64,000 nucleotides of DNA, taken from contig VCMS01000144.1 in NCBI GenBank assembly GCA_022539475.1, forward strand, positions 124,001-188,000, read 5' to 3'. Source of the DNA: Gracilaria domingensis. Lineage: Eukaryota > Rhodophyta > Florideophyceae > Gracilariales > Gracilariaceae. A program made the position numbers and the translations under genes. The notes below the pieces were generated by a model, which was not told the DNA's origin, did not search any database, and saw only the letters and a program-made list of their open reading frames with translations. How positions within the stretch are numbered: the first letter of the stretch is position 1; the number at the start of each line of letters is the position of its first letter. Below, one piece after another: positions 1 through 12,290 of this stretch.

Positions 1-640
1 CTTTCTACAATATCATTAAATAGTTTTTTAACCACCTTGCCTTGACCTAGATTACTCTCTCATCGAACGATGAGAACACTTTAAAGCTGCCTTCAATGAT
101 TCACAATTCTCTTTCAAGTTTTGCAAGACAGCTTTGTTTCTTCTCACTGGTCGTTGTTTCCGAGAGCGCCATGCAATAGTTGTTAATTGTTGTTATGACA
201 TATGCATCAGCTATAGGATCGTTAGAAACATGGTTGGCGAATGTTGATTGCTGGTCAAGCGTGAAGGATGAGTGGTCACGGCGGAATGGGGAGGATTGGG
301 AAGCAGAAATGTTTGGCTGTGCCCTAAAGCAGCTGTGAACTGTTTCAGGCGATTTATTATATATGTCTGTTCTACAGTTGAATGAAGACTTCAATCATTC
401 GTGCCGTTATGAAAGTTTTATGATAGAGGTGGTTGTTGTGTTTTTAGAAGACGTATACACGCAGAGATTGGAATTCAAGTGAGCAGGACGATGCAAGTAG
501 CTGCAGATTGTTTTCGTTTTGTGTAGCAGAGACATGGTTTACATGTGATGAATTGCGGGATATAAGTAGTGCGACAGGGACGAGCTCCTGTGCGCTTGCT
601 CTCGTGAAAAGCACGGCAAGCACAATAGCTCGGATGCTGT
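1..640. other. Unassigned flank
   Basis: No gene is recognised. On the minus strand 101-394 is open for 97 codons, rich in Ser and Asn, without a domain I know and starting from a non-ATG codon. It may be the tail of a gene or chance. No repeat or RNA gene was seen. Confidence 0.3.
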
Positions 641-1240
641 ATGGCAGTTAAAAGTGGAGAGTTTTAGTTTTACTTCTGGCTTGAATTTTGAAATGAAACT
701 CAACGACGCTTACAAGGGTGAAGATCTCGAGCACTGGAGTCTTTTTCAAAAGCACAGAGAAGAACTCGCAAGAGCGTAGAGTCACCACTGCGCACGACCA
801 ACGTTGATGCTCTTCACTTGACAAATGCGGGCAAGAGCGAAATGTACGTGCACACACCGACGCGCACCTGTACACATCTTATACTGAAAAGGGGCCGAAA
901 GATAGGCAGCACAGCTACGCCACGTGCGCGCCACCCGCGCAGCGCCGCTGTGCGCTCGGCAACAATCTATCAAACAGCGCCCATTCGCATCGGCGGTCTC
1001 GCTCGCCGCGCGCTCGCGAGCTGCTCATCGCCGCCAGCCGAACGCCATGGGCGCCGCCTCCTCCATGCACGCCCCGCGCCGTCGCGTGGGAGCCTAACAT
1101 TTTGCACGTACAGAGAGTCACCGGCCTGTACCGCGCCGCGCTGCGCACGTCGCGCGACTGAACCATTGACTACTGCATGTGAGTCAAGGAGTGCGGGCAG
1201 ATTCAGCAGCGCTTTCCAGCCAACGCTTGCGGAGAATGGT

Positions 1241-1477
1241 ATGGAGGAGCTGTTTAGTATGAGACATCCGGATCTTTACATTCCAATCTATAAACCGGGC
1301 TCTTCTAGCTATCAACAAAATGTGCCGCCGCCTCCGGAGGTATGTTTTGCCTTTTGACTGCGCGTCGCTGCCGTCCTCATTGCGTGCTGTTGCTAACTCG
1401 CTTGCGTTCGATTCTGTGTCACTGTTTCGTTCGCTTACCCACAGTCCATGACCCCACCGCATGAAGAAATTCAGTAG
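1241..1477 (+). CDS. Possible small two-exon gene, 43 residues
   Basis: An ATG at 1241 opens 33 codons (MEELFSMRHPDLYIPIYKPG, then a Pro-rich tail) that end at a good splice donor, GAG|GTATGT, at 1340. A branch-like GCTAAC, a pyrimidine-rich run and the acceptor CCCACAG follow, giving a 105-base intron (1340-1444). The second exon keeps the frame and adds SMTPPHEEIQ before TAG at 1475-1477. The GC-rich reading frame that runs in from 818 is probably 5' leader, not protein. I do not recognise the product. The early stop could mean a genuine micro-protein, a broken gene or a sequence error. Splice signals and the sensible composition after the ATG are the only support. Confidence 0.25.
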
Positions 1478-1635
1478 TTCAGTACCAAAGATTCAACGGT
1501 AGATCAAGACCAAAGTGCTTCATCAACGTTTTTGTCATCTTGTACACATCATCCTTGACCACACCATCCCCCGCCGCTTCCCCTTTGCGAGTCCCCGCGA
1601 AGCTCTTGAAAAAACGAAAACCACAATCATCGGTG

Positions 1636-3090
1636 CTAGATCTTCAACAGCTTATCCTTGCGCGCAGGAACAGCTCTCTTCCCATCCGTACTCCAATTCA
1701 CCGTGAACACCTCATCACTATGTCCAGGCAGATCCATCTTCAATTTCTTCGTCCCCATATCCCAAACCTTGCAGGTACTATCCTTCGAACCACTCATCAA
1801 GAACCGTCTATCTGCCGACCAAACCACTCCATTCACGGCCGCAACGTGTCCGCGGAACGTGAAGCAAAAGTTGCCAGTCTTGGCATTCCAAAGTCTCACA
1901 CTCTTGTCAAACTGGCCGACGCAATATACTGTCCATCCAGACTTAACGCCACGCAGTTGACCGGCTGCTGATGGCCGGTCATGCGTGAAATGGGCTGTAT
2001 GCCCTCAGAGTGAAATCATCAGAACCACTTACCCTAAGTTCCTTCTTGCCCGTACTTTGCGTCTTCATCTTTTCAAAGCGCTCCAACGCCTCTTCTTGCG
2101 ACAACTTGACCGGCATGTATCCGTTCTGCTCGTCCAAAGATGCAAACGCGTCGCATAGGAGCACGTAGTCGGTAGAAACCCTGATGGAACTCAGCCAGTG
2201 AGCATGTGCATTTATAGTAGACACAGGATGGCCGGTATCATACCGGCCATCCTGTGTCTACTGATGATCAGCATTCCAGATCTTTATACTACGATCCTGA
2301 GAAGCAGAACAAATAGAACCGTCTCCACTCTACACAGCAGTCGTGACGGCGGTAGTATGTCCCGCGATCATCTTGACCGCGCTCATGCTAGCCCCGTTCC
2401 AAACTTCGACGTAGCATCCTTCGAAGCAGACACCACCAAACAACATCGTTCATCCAAATGATACGCCTTCCAACACAAATCTGCCACCTACTTGCGATGG
2501 GAAGCCAAGCTCTTACGCGTTCCTTTCTCAACGTCCCAGATCCACACCCGACCTTCCTTCGAAGCAGAAGCGCATCGGCTTCCCTCTGGGGATAACCCCA
2601 ACGCCAGCACCCAATCGCGATGATCGACAAAAGAAAGCTTCGGCAACTGCGCCTTCGTACTTCACAATCTGACGCTAGTATCGCCAGACCCCGTCCCTAT
2701 CAAAGGACAATCCGGCGAGAAAACACGTCACCAAAACCGCCTCCTTGTGTCCAGGTAAGCTTGAACTACACCTCAAAACAGGCTACATGCGAAACAACAA
2801 CAGCGGCACAAATTCCATCTCCGCCACGCTCTCTCTCACATGCGAAGCAGCCTTCAAAGTGGCTTCCAAGCTTCGGTCACTGGCTCGCGCGAAGATCGCA
2901 GAAAGAATTCATACGGCAACGGCGTGTCATTGTTCAGAAGGTGGTTGAGGAATCCCGCGAGCTACTTGGGCGTGGAACTAAGTCTTACGTCAAAGACAGC
3001 GCGTACGGAGTCGACCTCTTGCGAGAAAAGCTGCACAAGTGGGCTTGAATGCGCGCGCGGCGCGTCGTCGGCGCCATCCGACTGCACCGC
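1636..3090 (-). pseudogene. NLE1: Notchless/Rsa4 homologue, heavily disrupted
   Basis: Notchless is a WD40 protein that works in maturation of the pre-60S ribosomal particle, where the AAA ATPase Midasin/Rea1 pulls on its N-terminal NLE domain. The minus strand shows the whole protein order. An NLE-like start is near 3040-2880 (LVQLFSQEVDSVRAVFDVR, then FLNHLLNNDTPLPYEFFL). WD40 blades follow: LRCSSSLPGH and GSGDTSVRL near 2750-2660, HRDWVLAL and GRVWIWDVEKG near 2620-2530, SASQDRSIKIWN near 2300, NAHAHWLSSI near 2200, SGSDDFTLRAY near 2000, RGHVAAVNGVVWSAD, SGSKDSTCKVWD and LPGHSDEVFTVNWS down to 1640. The reading frame changes many times. Examples are an in-frame stop after the first NLE strand, one base missing near 1912 in the ASASFDKSVRLWN blade, a palindrome inserted at 2216-2262, and a stop one residue before the usual final Trp. 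It is either a pseudogene or a gene with very poor sequence. Identity is strong; the functional state is not. Confidence 0.85.
2216..2262. repeat. Perfect 47-bp palindrome inside the Notchless remnant
   Basis: Arms of 23 bases (2216-2238 and 2240-2262) are exact reverse complements around a single central base. The arm begins AGTAGACACAGGATGGCC. It lies between the codons for KIWNADH and TINAHAHWL, where the family normally has only a few residues, so it looks like an insertion or fold-back duplication. Confidence 0.9.
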
Positions 3091-6000
3091 GCGCCGCCCA
3101 ACCCGGCGAAGAGGACGGCGCAGAAGCGGACGCAGTATGGAAGACTCAACGACGACGACGCCGTGCACATGGCAAGTGACGCGTGTATTCGAGCAGGCAT
3201 TCACAGCCGTAGCGGCCCCAGCCTGTGGCTCACTTGCCGCGGAAGCGTCTCGCGACACCTCTTCCAGCCGACTATTGGCGATGATCGCAACTGCCCATTC
3301 ACGTGCTGACCTCCGCAGTCCGCCATCATCTGCCGATTCCGCGCAGCTTTCACGCGACGCGTCGCACCCTCAAGGTGTGCGCGCGGCCGTTCGCCATGAA
3401 GGCGACGTACTTCCTTCCGCCGCTTCCGTCGCTTCGGACCGGCCGTTCTCACGCCGCCACGCACGCTCTCCGTCGCATCGCGCTCATTCCCCCCAGCCCC
3501 GCACGCCGTGCCTCCCTGTAGAGCGCCGCGACCGCTCATGCTGCCGGCGCTCACCGACGCGTTGCGCGACGCGCAGCTCACGCTGGCGATTTTCGGCGCC
3601 GTCAGGCTGTCGCTGGGCGTCTGGCAACGGGTAACAGCTCCTGAACTGGTTTCCTCGCGCACGACGAAGGAAGATTATCCACATCAGTTGTGGGCCAGCT
3701 TTCCTTGCGTTCTGGCCACTGTATACCGCGATCACCCACGCGCATCTGTGTGCTGCCTGCTTGCCGCTGCTGTTCTCTTCTGTGCTTGTAGTGTGTGGCT
3801 TGTTGTAGCACAAGCGACAGCACTACGACCGGTTGCCGTGAGCCTGTTGCGCATGTGCGATCGATTCGTCGCGCACGGCATATGCTCTCCTCAGACACAG
3901 CCTCGAAACGTGATCCAACGTGATTCGCAGGCGACACAACAAGGCTACGTCCTTCTTGGAGGCGCCCCGAGCCAGCCTGGCGTCGGCGTCGGCCCCCATC
4001 GGCGCCGTCGTGAACTGCAGCGCATTAAGTTCGTTTCTCGCCTTGTTTAGCCGGCTAGCAATGCCCGACAGCTGCACCAAGCAGGTGTTGATCGCTACGC
4101 CGCGAACGCGCCAGCGGCGACGGCGTGAGCGGCATGGTCTGCAAAGGCAAGCTGTCGTGGTGAGAAACACGCTGCGCAGCAGCGGCGGCTTGTTTGACGC
4201 GTCCGACGAAGACGCGCTGCATGGCGGCGACGACGATGGCGATAGCGAGCGGCTGGAAGACGTGCGCACGGGCGACACGGAGTACGGCAAGTCAAGCTGC
4301 GCGCGCGAGCGCGCGAGCGCTTGCAGAGAAGGAGGAGGAGGAGGAGATTGAAGGAATGATGACGGGCGAGGAAGAAAGGCTGATGGAGGGAGAGGAGGGC
4401 GCGTTTATTTACGGCGACGGGGGTACGCAGCGCATGTTGCGGAGGATGTGGCCCGCGACGCAAGGCGAAACAGCGGCATGCGCGGGCAGCTTTGGCGCGT
4501 TAGCATGAAGCGCCAAGTGGGCCGGTGCGGGTGGGGGCTGGGGGGGCGGCGTCGGAAAGCTGCGGACAGGCGAGAGTGGCGGCGCGCTACGCAGCGCAAG
4601 CTCAACAACTCAGTGCGCAGCATTTCAGTGGGAGAAATACCACTTGCTTTCTGTCGCACCTTGCTGCCCTCCTTGGTATACAGAGGTATTGCACCAGTAC
4701 CAACCAACTCTGTACAAAAACGCGTGTGCGGCTATTTACATCATGTCTACAGACGTTGCTCTCCCTTAAACAGTTTCTATTGTTGCTGTGTTATTCACAG
4801 ACACTACGTTAGCGTTTGACTGCCCCCGCGCGCGGCCATATACATGCTTTCAGATACATTATGCACGAGCGAGGTTCTTGTAGCGGCGCAGCCGCCACTG
4901 ACGTACAATGTTCCACCAAGCTCCCATGTTGTACTGCTCCCCCGCGCCAAACTCACTCCCCGCCTCAGTCTTCATCTCCATTTGTTCCTTCAGGTGCACC
5001 ACTCGCTTGCCTTTCATTTGCTCCTGCCGCACGTCTCCAGCGTCGTTCTCATCGTTGCTATCAGCACCCTCAGTCTAGTCCGCAGAGCACGCGATTGTCT
5101 AAGCCTGCAGCGGCGGCCCTGGAGACGAAAATTGTGATGGCGACGGACTTTACATTGGACAGCGAGAGAGCGGCTGCAGGTTCCTGACACATGTAATCAA
5201 AGCGCAACAAAAGGGTATTTCTGAGGGTGGTGCCCTGCGTGCCGCCCATCGCGCCAAGCGCCCAAGATGCAACATCCACAGTCCGGTTGCCACACGTCAG
5301 AAACTGTGGAGAGCAGCGGTGTTCGCGACACATTCAGCGGCGGCCGGCGCGAGAGACGCAGGAGTTGCTTGCGGTATAGCTCCGTGCCGTCTGACATGAC
5401 GGCGCGACATACGCGTAATAGTTTGGACGCGGGCATCACCGCCGGGACCATAGTGACTGCAGCGGCGGAGGCGAGATCGGGAGCTGAGACCATGAAGACG
5501 GCAGAAGCTGGTTTGATGTGGCACAACGGCGTCATAGCAGGCGGCACGCAGCCCGCAGGCCGTGCTCTTGGCAAGATTAGTCACCAGTGCACCGCCGCTG
5601 TCGTCGCGCTGACACACCGCGCGCGGCCATGAGTGCGCGTGGTCCGAATGGCCGGCGAAGAGCGCGACGGCGATAATATCTGCCTCGGCGCGCGCGCCCA
5701 GCAGCGTCGCGTGGCTCTTTGTGTCTGGTGGTCTTGAGCTCGCGGGCGGCGCGCGGTGCGCGACAAGCCAGTAGTGCGCAAGTTGGCCGCGCTGCCACGC
5801 CGAGAAAAGCAGGGGTGGCAGCCCTCGAAATCCACAAAGCCGCGGATTGCACTGCTAGCACAAGCCTGGATCTTACGGTGTCGATGCGCTGATCCATGCA
5901 GCCCGGCGACAGTAGCAGAGCCGAGAGATCGCAGAGAGGCTCGCCATGCACCGCAGCGACGAGAAAGAGGGCGGTGACGAAGGCGGCTGGCTACGGCGGT

Positions 6001-6480
6001 CAAGGAGGGACGATAAAGGCGAGGGATATGCCAACAGCGGCGGTGAAACCGTGATCATATGCAAATCGCACGGGTACGGCGGCCGTATGAGCGCAATCGG
6101 AAGCGAAGCATGCAGCGACGGCGGCCGTGGTGTATATGACCAAGAGCAGAGAACATGGCAATGGCGGCGGAGGTGGATCCACCAAGGTGCGGTAGCTGCG
6201 GCAGCGTGACCAAGATGCGGTACCTACGGTGGCGCAATCAAAGTGCGCTAGCTACGGTAGCGCTATCGGGGAGCGGTAGCAAAACTAAACTCATAAAGAA
6301 CGCCGCAGAGACCCGCATCGCGAGAGAAGAGCGACGCGAGTTCTACGGCGCAACGACGCACCGCCTGCAGGAATGGCGCCGCGCGCTCTATGGGCGGCGC
6401 GGAGGTTCGCTGGCGATGGGTTGTTGCAGGCGGGTGTCATCAGACATGTCGTAACGTCATTCTGGCGTATTGGCAGCACG
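3091..6480. other. GC-rich unassigned region
   Basis: This stretch is clearly richer in G+C than its neighbours and has many CG dinucleotides, so it is open in several frames by chance. I recognise no protein. The minus strand from about 6000 to 5070 gives the most protein-like text (for example RAVMSDGTELYRKQLLRL and VDVASWALGAMGGTQG) but changes frame repeatedly. It could be another broken gene like Notchless next door. A plus-strand frame at 3508-4050 has one hydrophobic stretch (CCLLAAAVLFCACSVWLVVA) and no other support. Confidence 0.3.
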
Positions 6481-6486
6481 CGAGAT

Positions 6487-6900
6487 CAAGTTGTGTTAGG
6501 GTCGCTACCCTAACACAACTTGACCACCCTGCCCGCGGGGACGTTACGTTTTGGCTCGATTTGCGTGCGGTGTGTGTTTTGGGAGGTCTGTAGACGCCAC
6601 CAGAATGAGGCGAAAACGAGCCCGCGGGCGGGGGGCTCGGTCGTGTTAGGGTAGGTACCCTAACACGACCGGACCCCCCCGCCCGCGGGCATGAAATCGC
6701 ACATTTTTGAAAAAATCGGCCAAAACCTGCCCGCGGGCATAAAAAAGCACATTTTTTAAAAAACCGGCCAAAACGTGCCCGAGGACGGGGGGGTGCGGTT
6801 GTGTTAGGGTAGCCACCCTAACACAACCGATCCCCCCCACGCCGGCGGGCACGTTCTGGCCACATTTTGGCACCATGCCGAGACCTCCCAAAATCCCTTC
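6487..6900. repeat. Palindrome array A, three units
   Basis: Three palindromes with core TTAGGGT...ACCCTAA lie at 6487-6522, 6638-6671 and 6796-6829, with arms of 15-16 bases and spacers of 2-4. Between them run GCCCGCGGGC blocks and A/T stretches of the type AAAATCGCACATTTTT. The outer ends, TTTTGGGAGGTCT near 6575 and AGACCTCCCAAAAT near 6885, are inverted copies of each other. The same organisation recurs at 40985-41760 beside the second transposase copy. Confidence 0.85.
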
Positions 6901-8100
6901 CTCAACACTTCTTGCACTCATTACCATGCACCCGCCGCGAACACGTTGGCACCGCTGTCTACGTGGATTGGCGGGATGGCAAAAAGCTGTACATTAATTA
7001 GAGTATATCTTGAGTATTAGGAGCGCTTCAAAACGCATGAATGGAGAGCGCTTCCATTGTTCGCATAAATCTACGTCCACCAAAACCCTTTGCCAGAAGG
7101 AACATTTTGAGGCCATTCTGTAGCGTTTTGATACCTCCCGAAACACAATCGGTTGCATTCCTTGCAACGATTTTGTTGCGAGCTCAGTACAGATCTTTTT
7201 AGAGATAAATCAACTAGTTTTTCCATCCAATTGATGCTCAACCCGTAACACAATACGCGACCTTGTTACAATTTGTGTAGTTTCTGACACACTACATTAT
7301 TAAAACTGATCAAAGTGGCGAAGAGACGTACCACCGAAGCGCGCCAACACCCACACGCACAAAAGTGGTAATGCGCCGGGATGAGATGCATAGAAACAGA
7401 GTGACGACAGTATGTAGCTACTTAGATATTCGCCACCACTTTTTCCGGTGAAGATACAAATTCTACCGATGATGAAGATAAGGTATTATCTAAAAGCATG
7501 AGCGCTTCCGCTCTAGCGTTCAATTTATATATCTGAATCTAATTTGTTCGTTGTGACGGTCTGACAAACAGCGATGAAGCCCTCGAACGACCAAATAATA
7601 CCAGATTTATAGGGTTAATAGAGCGAGCTCTCTGCCAAACACCATAAATAATTAAATGGAGTCCTGATAGGCTAACTACTACATGATTTTCAGAGGTTTA
7701 GAGAACGGGGTTTGTAGCAGCCTTTATATGCTAAATTCATTCAGTATAAAACTCTATGAAACAGAATGGCGACGAGAGTCGTCGCGGAAGCAAAACAGAT
7801 GGTAGGCATGAAAACTGTTCAGCCCGGTGTGCTTGAGCTGGTAGCACATGATTATCGTTCCAATTTTGAAATCGTATCGCTTCACCTTCCGTTAACAAGG
7901 CCTGTCACCAACAATACAAGAGAAGACATTAATCGACGTGTTGCGGAGATGCCGTAAAAGGCTGCCAATGGTGTTAGTTTTTCTTCTGTTGAGAGTTGAG
8001 ATAGAACCTCAGACTCCCAGTTCTAGAGCTATGAATTTCTGCCCACGACATTGTCGAGGAGCGTTAAAGGCTTCAATCTGCCACCGAAGGGACGAAATAG
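6901..8100. other. AT-richer stretch beside transposase copy 1
   Basis: No gene is recognised. By position it should hold the 3' end of transposase copy 1, but beyond the phrase ACACAATACGCGACC near 7245, shared with copy 2 near 41850, I cannot follow the match. It is either strongly diverged or replaced by other DNA. Confidence 0.3.
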
Positions 8101-10500
8101 AGTTTTCATTACATCATGCGCCACGATTGCACCTATAACTAGTCCAAGCGACGCCCGAGTACTGAGAGAAAACTGTTTTGATTGAAGCCCTGTCCTGCGC
8201 TCCCTATCAGATTTCAAAGAATTCCTTCACGAAAGGAAAACCATGTCAAGGTTTTTGTATGCTTTGGCCTCCATCATTCAAAAGAGATCTGCCTTGTTGA
8301 AGGTTCCATTCAGTGACCTGCCTTTCTTCGGCGTGGACAAATCTATATGTAAACCTTTGGCAAAAAGTTGCATTGCATTGGGGATAGATTTGCGTTTGTA
8401 AAGTTGCTGACTTGAGACGTATCGTTCGAAACCTGAGCTATCGGCGGGAGGATATCTTTTGAGCCTAGGCGCTCCTCCGTCGACTAGACGTTATCCGCCC
8501 AACTATTTACCTCGGCTCGCATCTCTCCACTCTTGCAACACTTCAGCTTACTCTCCCTGTTGTCTCCGACCAGGAGAGCTCTCCACATCTCGTACAGTTT
8601 CCCACGAGACTGCATAGATACAAACACTGCCCTGGATTCAATCCTCCCCGTCCAAGAGGTTGCACGGTTTCGATACAGTGAGAAAGCGACCGTCTCAATG
8701 TAATGAACAAGCATACTATTCATGTAATTCACCTGAGTGAGACAGTAGCCCCGCTGTAGTCACTCACAATACGCTCCCCTCGCACAATGATGTTTTCCGA
8801 TGCTACCATTACTCGCTTTCGCCGATCAGCCCCTTCGCTCTTCTCTGTGGTGCACATCTATCTCCATGTACCCTGCAGTAATGCATAACTGCTCTAACGC
8901 TTGTCTGATGTGTGCGGTTTGATGAGGGACGTCCAGCTCGCGCCAACGAATACTAGCTGGCATAAAGATGAGGCGAGGGGCCTTGACGACTCGCTCCGTT
9001 ATGACAGGGAGCTCCCCGGTTTACGGTCGCCATGGAAGGACTAAACAGGAATGTCTTTAGGTCCTGCCAAAATATGGTCCAGCACGGGAAAAAAAGCTGT
9101 GCAAGGAGGATGGCACAGCGTCGAGCTTAGTTATAGTCCTTCGCCGATGACTGCGAAAACTTTGCTGCGTTTTGATTTTAGAATGGGCTCCGAGGATTTG
9201 ACGAAGCGACGTCTTTGAAGGATTTGCACCCTGGACCTCGCCGGTAGAGGACTTGCTAGAACACGCAAATAGCATCTGCTGAGTCATGCTTCAGATGGCG
9301 GAAACCTGTCCGATCAGTGTGTAGGTAAGTATGCCACTACTGACGTCATCACGGAATGCACTCTACGGCGATAAGGCTCGTCGAGAAGTGAGAAATATGT
9401 AGGTGAGAGGATAGGCGGTAACCGATAGTGCTTAATGAGTGTGTTGAAGACTCTAATCACGGTGTTACCTTGCAGAACCTAACGAAAGATTCACTGTACA
9501 ACTTATTTCTTGGGATTAACCACACTATTTTCTTACTATCCATTAAGAGCCAGTTACCACCTTTCCTTAAGTTTTGAGTGCGCGTCTCTTTGCCGAGAGA
9601 GCCGGACAGGGGGTGAGATACATTTTCGTGCGAGTGGGTCTGAGCGTATAGGGTGAGTCAGAATGTCGCTGTTTTCGTATGTTATAGCTCAACTGAGACC
9701 TGTGTGTTCCAAGTGTCTCTCGAACGGACGGTCCTCTCGCTGGTATGAGCGGTGGCACGGCTTGAACTTACATCCTCGGCGAGACAGTTCTGCGAATTGC
9801 AAAGCCGTGGTTGAGGAGCGCATATCGTTTCGAAAATGGCGTCTTTCAGTTCTGCTACAGCGCCTTGGAACTTGTTATGGTCTCGTTGAATCGCTTTTGC
9901 GAGAATCGCGGGTCTCGGAAAGTAGCCCAATTAGCTCGTCCTGCCTCACGTGACCGAAGGTTGGAAGCGTACTGAAGCCAGGGACCAACCGTGAGATAAT
10001 CCATATGCAAATCACCAAGGCCTCCTCAGAAGGCCACTGGGCGGGAACTCTTCCGTGTTCTCGCAATCTTAATGACGCGGACCCGGGGAGGAGAAACACA
10101 TGCGAAGTTGTCCGAATGGGAGGGGCGCAACGGAGTGGGTCGACGATGTCCTCGGGGACACCGGAGGCTCCGGAAGGCGACAAGGGGGGCAGTGACCGTT
10201 TCGGAAGATGCGGGCGCGGGCGCGGAAAGCTTGAGACGGCTTGACTTCTCCGAATGGGCCCGGCTTATGTCGTCTTCCAGCGCTGCTTTCAGGTCGAAAT
10301 GGCATATTGACATGCGTGTATTGAAGAGATAAGTCTCCTCGGCGCAGACGAAGGGGCACCCACGCTCTTATGTGGACAGTAGTAGACCATGGGAAGAAGA
10401 AATAACGAGAAACGAACGACAAAGACTGCAAGGGGAAGGTTGTAAGAAGGGATGATAGGAGGTCGCCAGCGACAGTCAGATCGACGTCCATGCTGAGAAC
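8100..10500 (-). pseudogene. Plavaka/CACTA-like transposase, degraded copy 1
   Basis: On the minus strand this is a copy of the transposase gene at 41771-44783. Matching blocks include 8150-8440 with 42745-43025, about 8960-9960 with 43380-44270, and 9960-10480 with 44270-44770. No frame stays open for more than about 100 codons. The differences are mostly single extra bases, often doubling a neighbour, scattered every 10-20 bases. About 8470-8950 has no counterpart in copy 2 and includes a frame reading RALLVGDNRESKLKCCKSG, possibly from a related transposase. The insertion-heavy pattern points to raw long-read error as much as to decay. Confidence 0.7.
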
Positions 10501-10504
10501 GGTA

Positions 10505-12287
10505 ATATTATTTTGAGTTTTAAATCACGTGCTTTCTTCAAAAAAGGGAACGTAGGGACACGTCGACCTCAACTACAAGGGGTGTACATTCTCGTGATTA
10601 TTCTACCACTTGTTATAAACCTGTGGGTTTTTCGCAACGTTGTAGGCTGTACACTTGTCCCAATGTCGCACAGAAAAATAAATCGCTTCCCCGCCGCCGC
10701 CCCGCCCGTCCGACGTCCCGACCTTCTGTTACTCGTCGTGAATCCTTGACCGATTCTCGCGTTCCTTACTCCGCTCCGTCGTACTTTTTTCCGCCCTCGG
10801 AACTGGCTACGAGTAGCGTGCAGGGAAAAAGACGGAATGAATGTACGCTTCATCTCGTGCTTAATGGATTCCAGTTAAGCGGACATGAAGGGTACCCTCA
10901 TTCTCTTTCTCCGCCCGTCGTCGAACGCCTTCCATAAGACGGACAGCATCCGTATCTCACGGATGTATTCGCGATGCGTCTTTCGGTGCAGTCTTATTCG
11001 TACGTGCGTTCCAGTATCCTTCTACGTATCTTTGTTTAAACTAACCAATCCTCCACCTCGTCTGTTCGCCGCTCTGCACATGTAAACGGCAGGAAAACGG
11101 CTTTGGCGTTGACTCTTTGCAGTTACTACGATCCCCTCGAACCTCTTTTCTAGCGCAACGTTTCTGTTTTGCTCTAATCAATGGGTACGTTCTATCGCAT
11201 TTCAAACTGTATTCCAAACGGTAGCTTGCTACTAACTTCTGGATACTTGCTGCTTGCGTATCTACGGTAAAACGGACCATTTCATTTCGTCTCTCAAGAT
11301 CGATCTCTTTGCCTGTTTGGATACGGCGTCTGTGCTTGTGCTTGGGGACATAGGCTGCTCTTTCGTTTATCGCATCTTGCGGTAATGTTTGCCTGCAATG
11401 GTCATTCTTGGTGTCCTTGCTTGGGGGAGTTCTCGCTTCGACCACCTTGTCGCGCTACAATGATTGGTGGGCTGGGTAATCTCAACCGATCCCTATCTTC
11501 TTCTGGCTTCCCTTTGCGAGTTTACTAGATGCCCTCGACTTCTCTAGGCGCAACGTTCGTCTGTTTTGGCTTTATCCATGTGGTACGTTTCCATCGCATT
11601 CAAAAGTGGTATGCAACGAAGCATTGACTAGACTTATGAATACTTTCTGCTGGCGCTATACACGGTAACGACCAATTTCATTTCGTCTTCTCCAAGCAAT
11701 CCAGATCTCTGGCTGTTCGGGATTAGGCGATTTGGGTATTTGCGTGGACATGGGCTGCTGTTTCGTTGACGCAGTCTTGCCGTATGGTTTGCTGCATGGG
11801 CATTCTGGTGATCCTTCTTGTGAGTCTTCCTCGCTTCGACACCTTTCGCGACTTTACAATGGATGGTGGCGCTTGGTAATCTATACCGATCCCTTTCCTT
11901 CTTCTTCTTCCCTTTGCGAGTTCACTAGGTCCCTCGACTTCTCGTAGCGCAACGATTTTCTGATTTTGATTTTTATCAATGTACGTCCATGTCGCATTTC
12001 AAATGTATGCACGGAGCATTGACTTAACTGTATGATACTTTCTGGCTTTTCGTATTACAGAGTAAATGACTTTTGATGCGTAGTAACGGTTCACGAGTTG
12101 CAGGTGCAGTTCCTTCAAGTAGGGAACCATGCTCTCTGGGCATGGTTCCCTACATTTGAGGAACGGGAGAGGATTGAGGCGCTTCGCGCTTCATCCTCTC
12201 GGAGTAGCGTATTCGTTCTACCGGATTACAGCCACTATGGTGGAGGTGCAGCTGCGGCATCTGCCGCAGATTGCGCCTACACCCACT
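10505..12287. repeat. Upstream tandem repeats of transposase copy 1
   Basis: Counterpart of 44816-46490. Three repeats starting near 11114, 11513 and 11913 (GCGAGTTACTAGGTCCCTCG-type) have a period near 400 bases against 373-375 in copy 2. The excess is scattered added bases. The end holds degraded versions of the hairpins seen at 46336-46476. No gene is seen. Confidence 0.7.
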
Positions 12288-12288
12288 N
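12288..12288. other. Ambiguous base N: probable assembly joint
   Basis: The only N in the window. Left of it the sequence matches 46268-46490 with many added bases; right of it the match to 46750-46895 is nearly exact. About 260 bases present in copy 2 (46490-46750) are missing across it. Confidence 0.85.
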
Positions 12289-12290
12289 CC

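Noticed and set aside
818-1240. Long Arg/Ala/Ser-rich frame before the small spliced gene
   Set aside because: Composition follows GC content and no domain is visible; the protein-like text starts only at the ATG at 1241.
3508-4050. 180-codon frame with a hydrophobic segment
   Set aside because: It lies in very GC-rich DNA with several overlapping open frames, has no recognisable domain and uses codons without preference.
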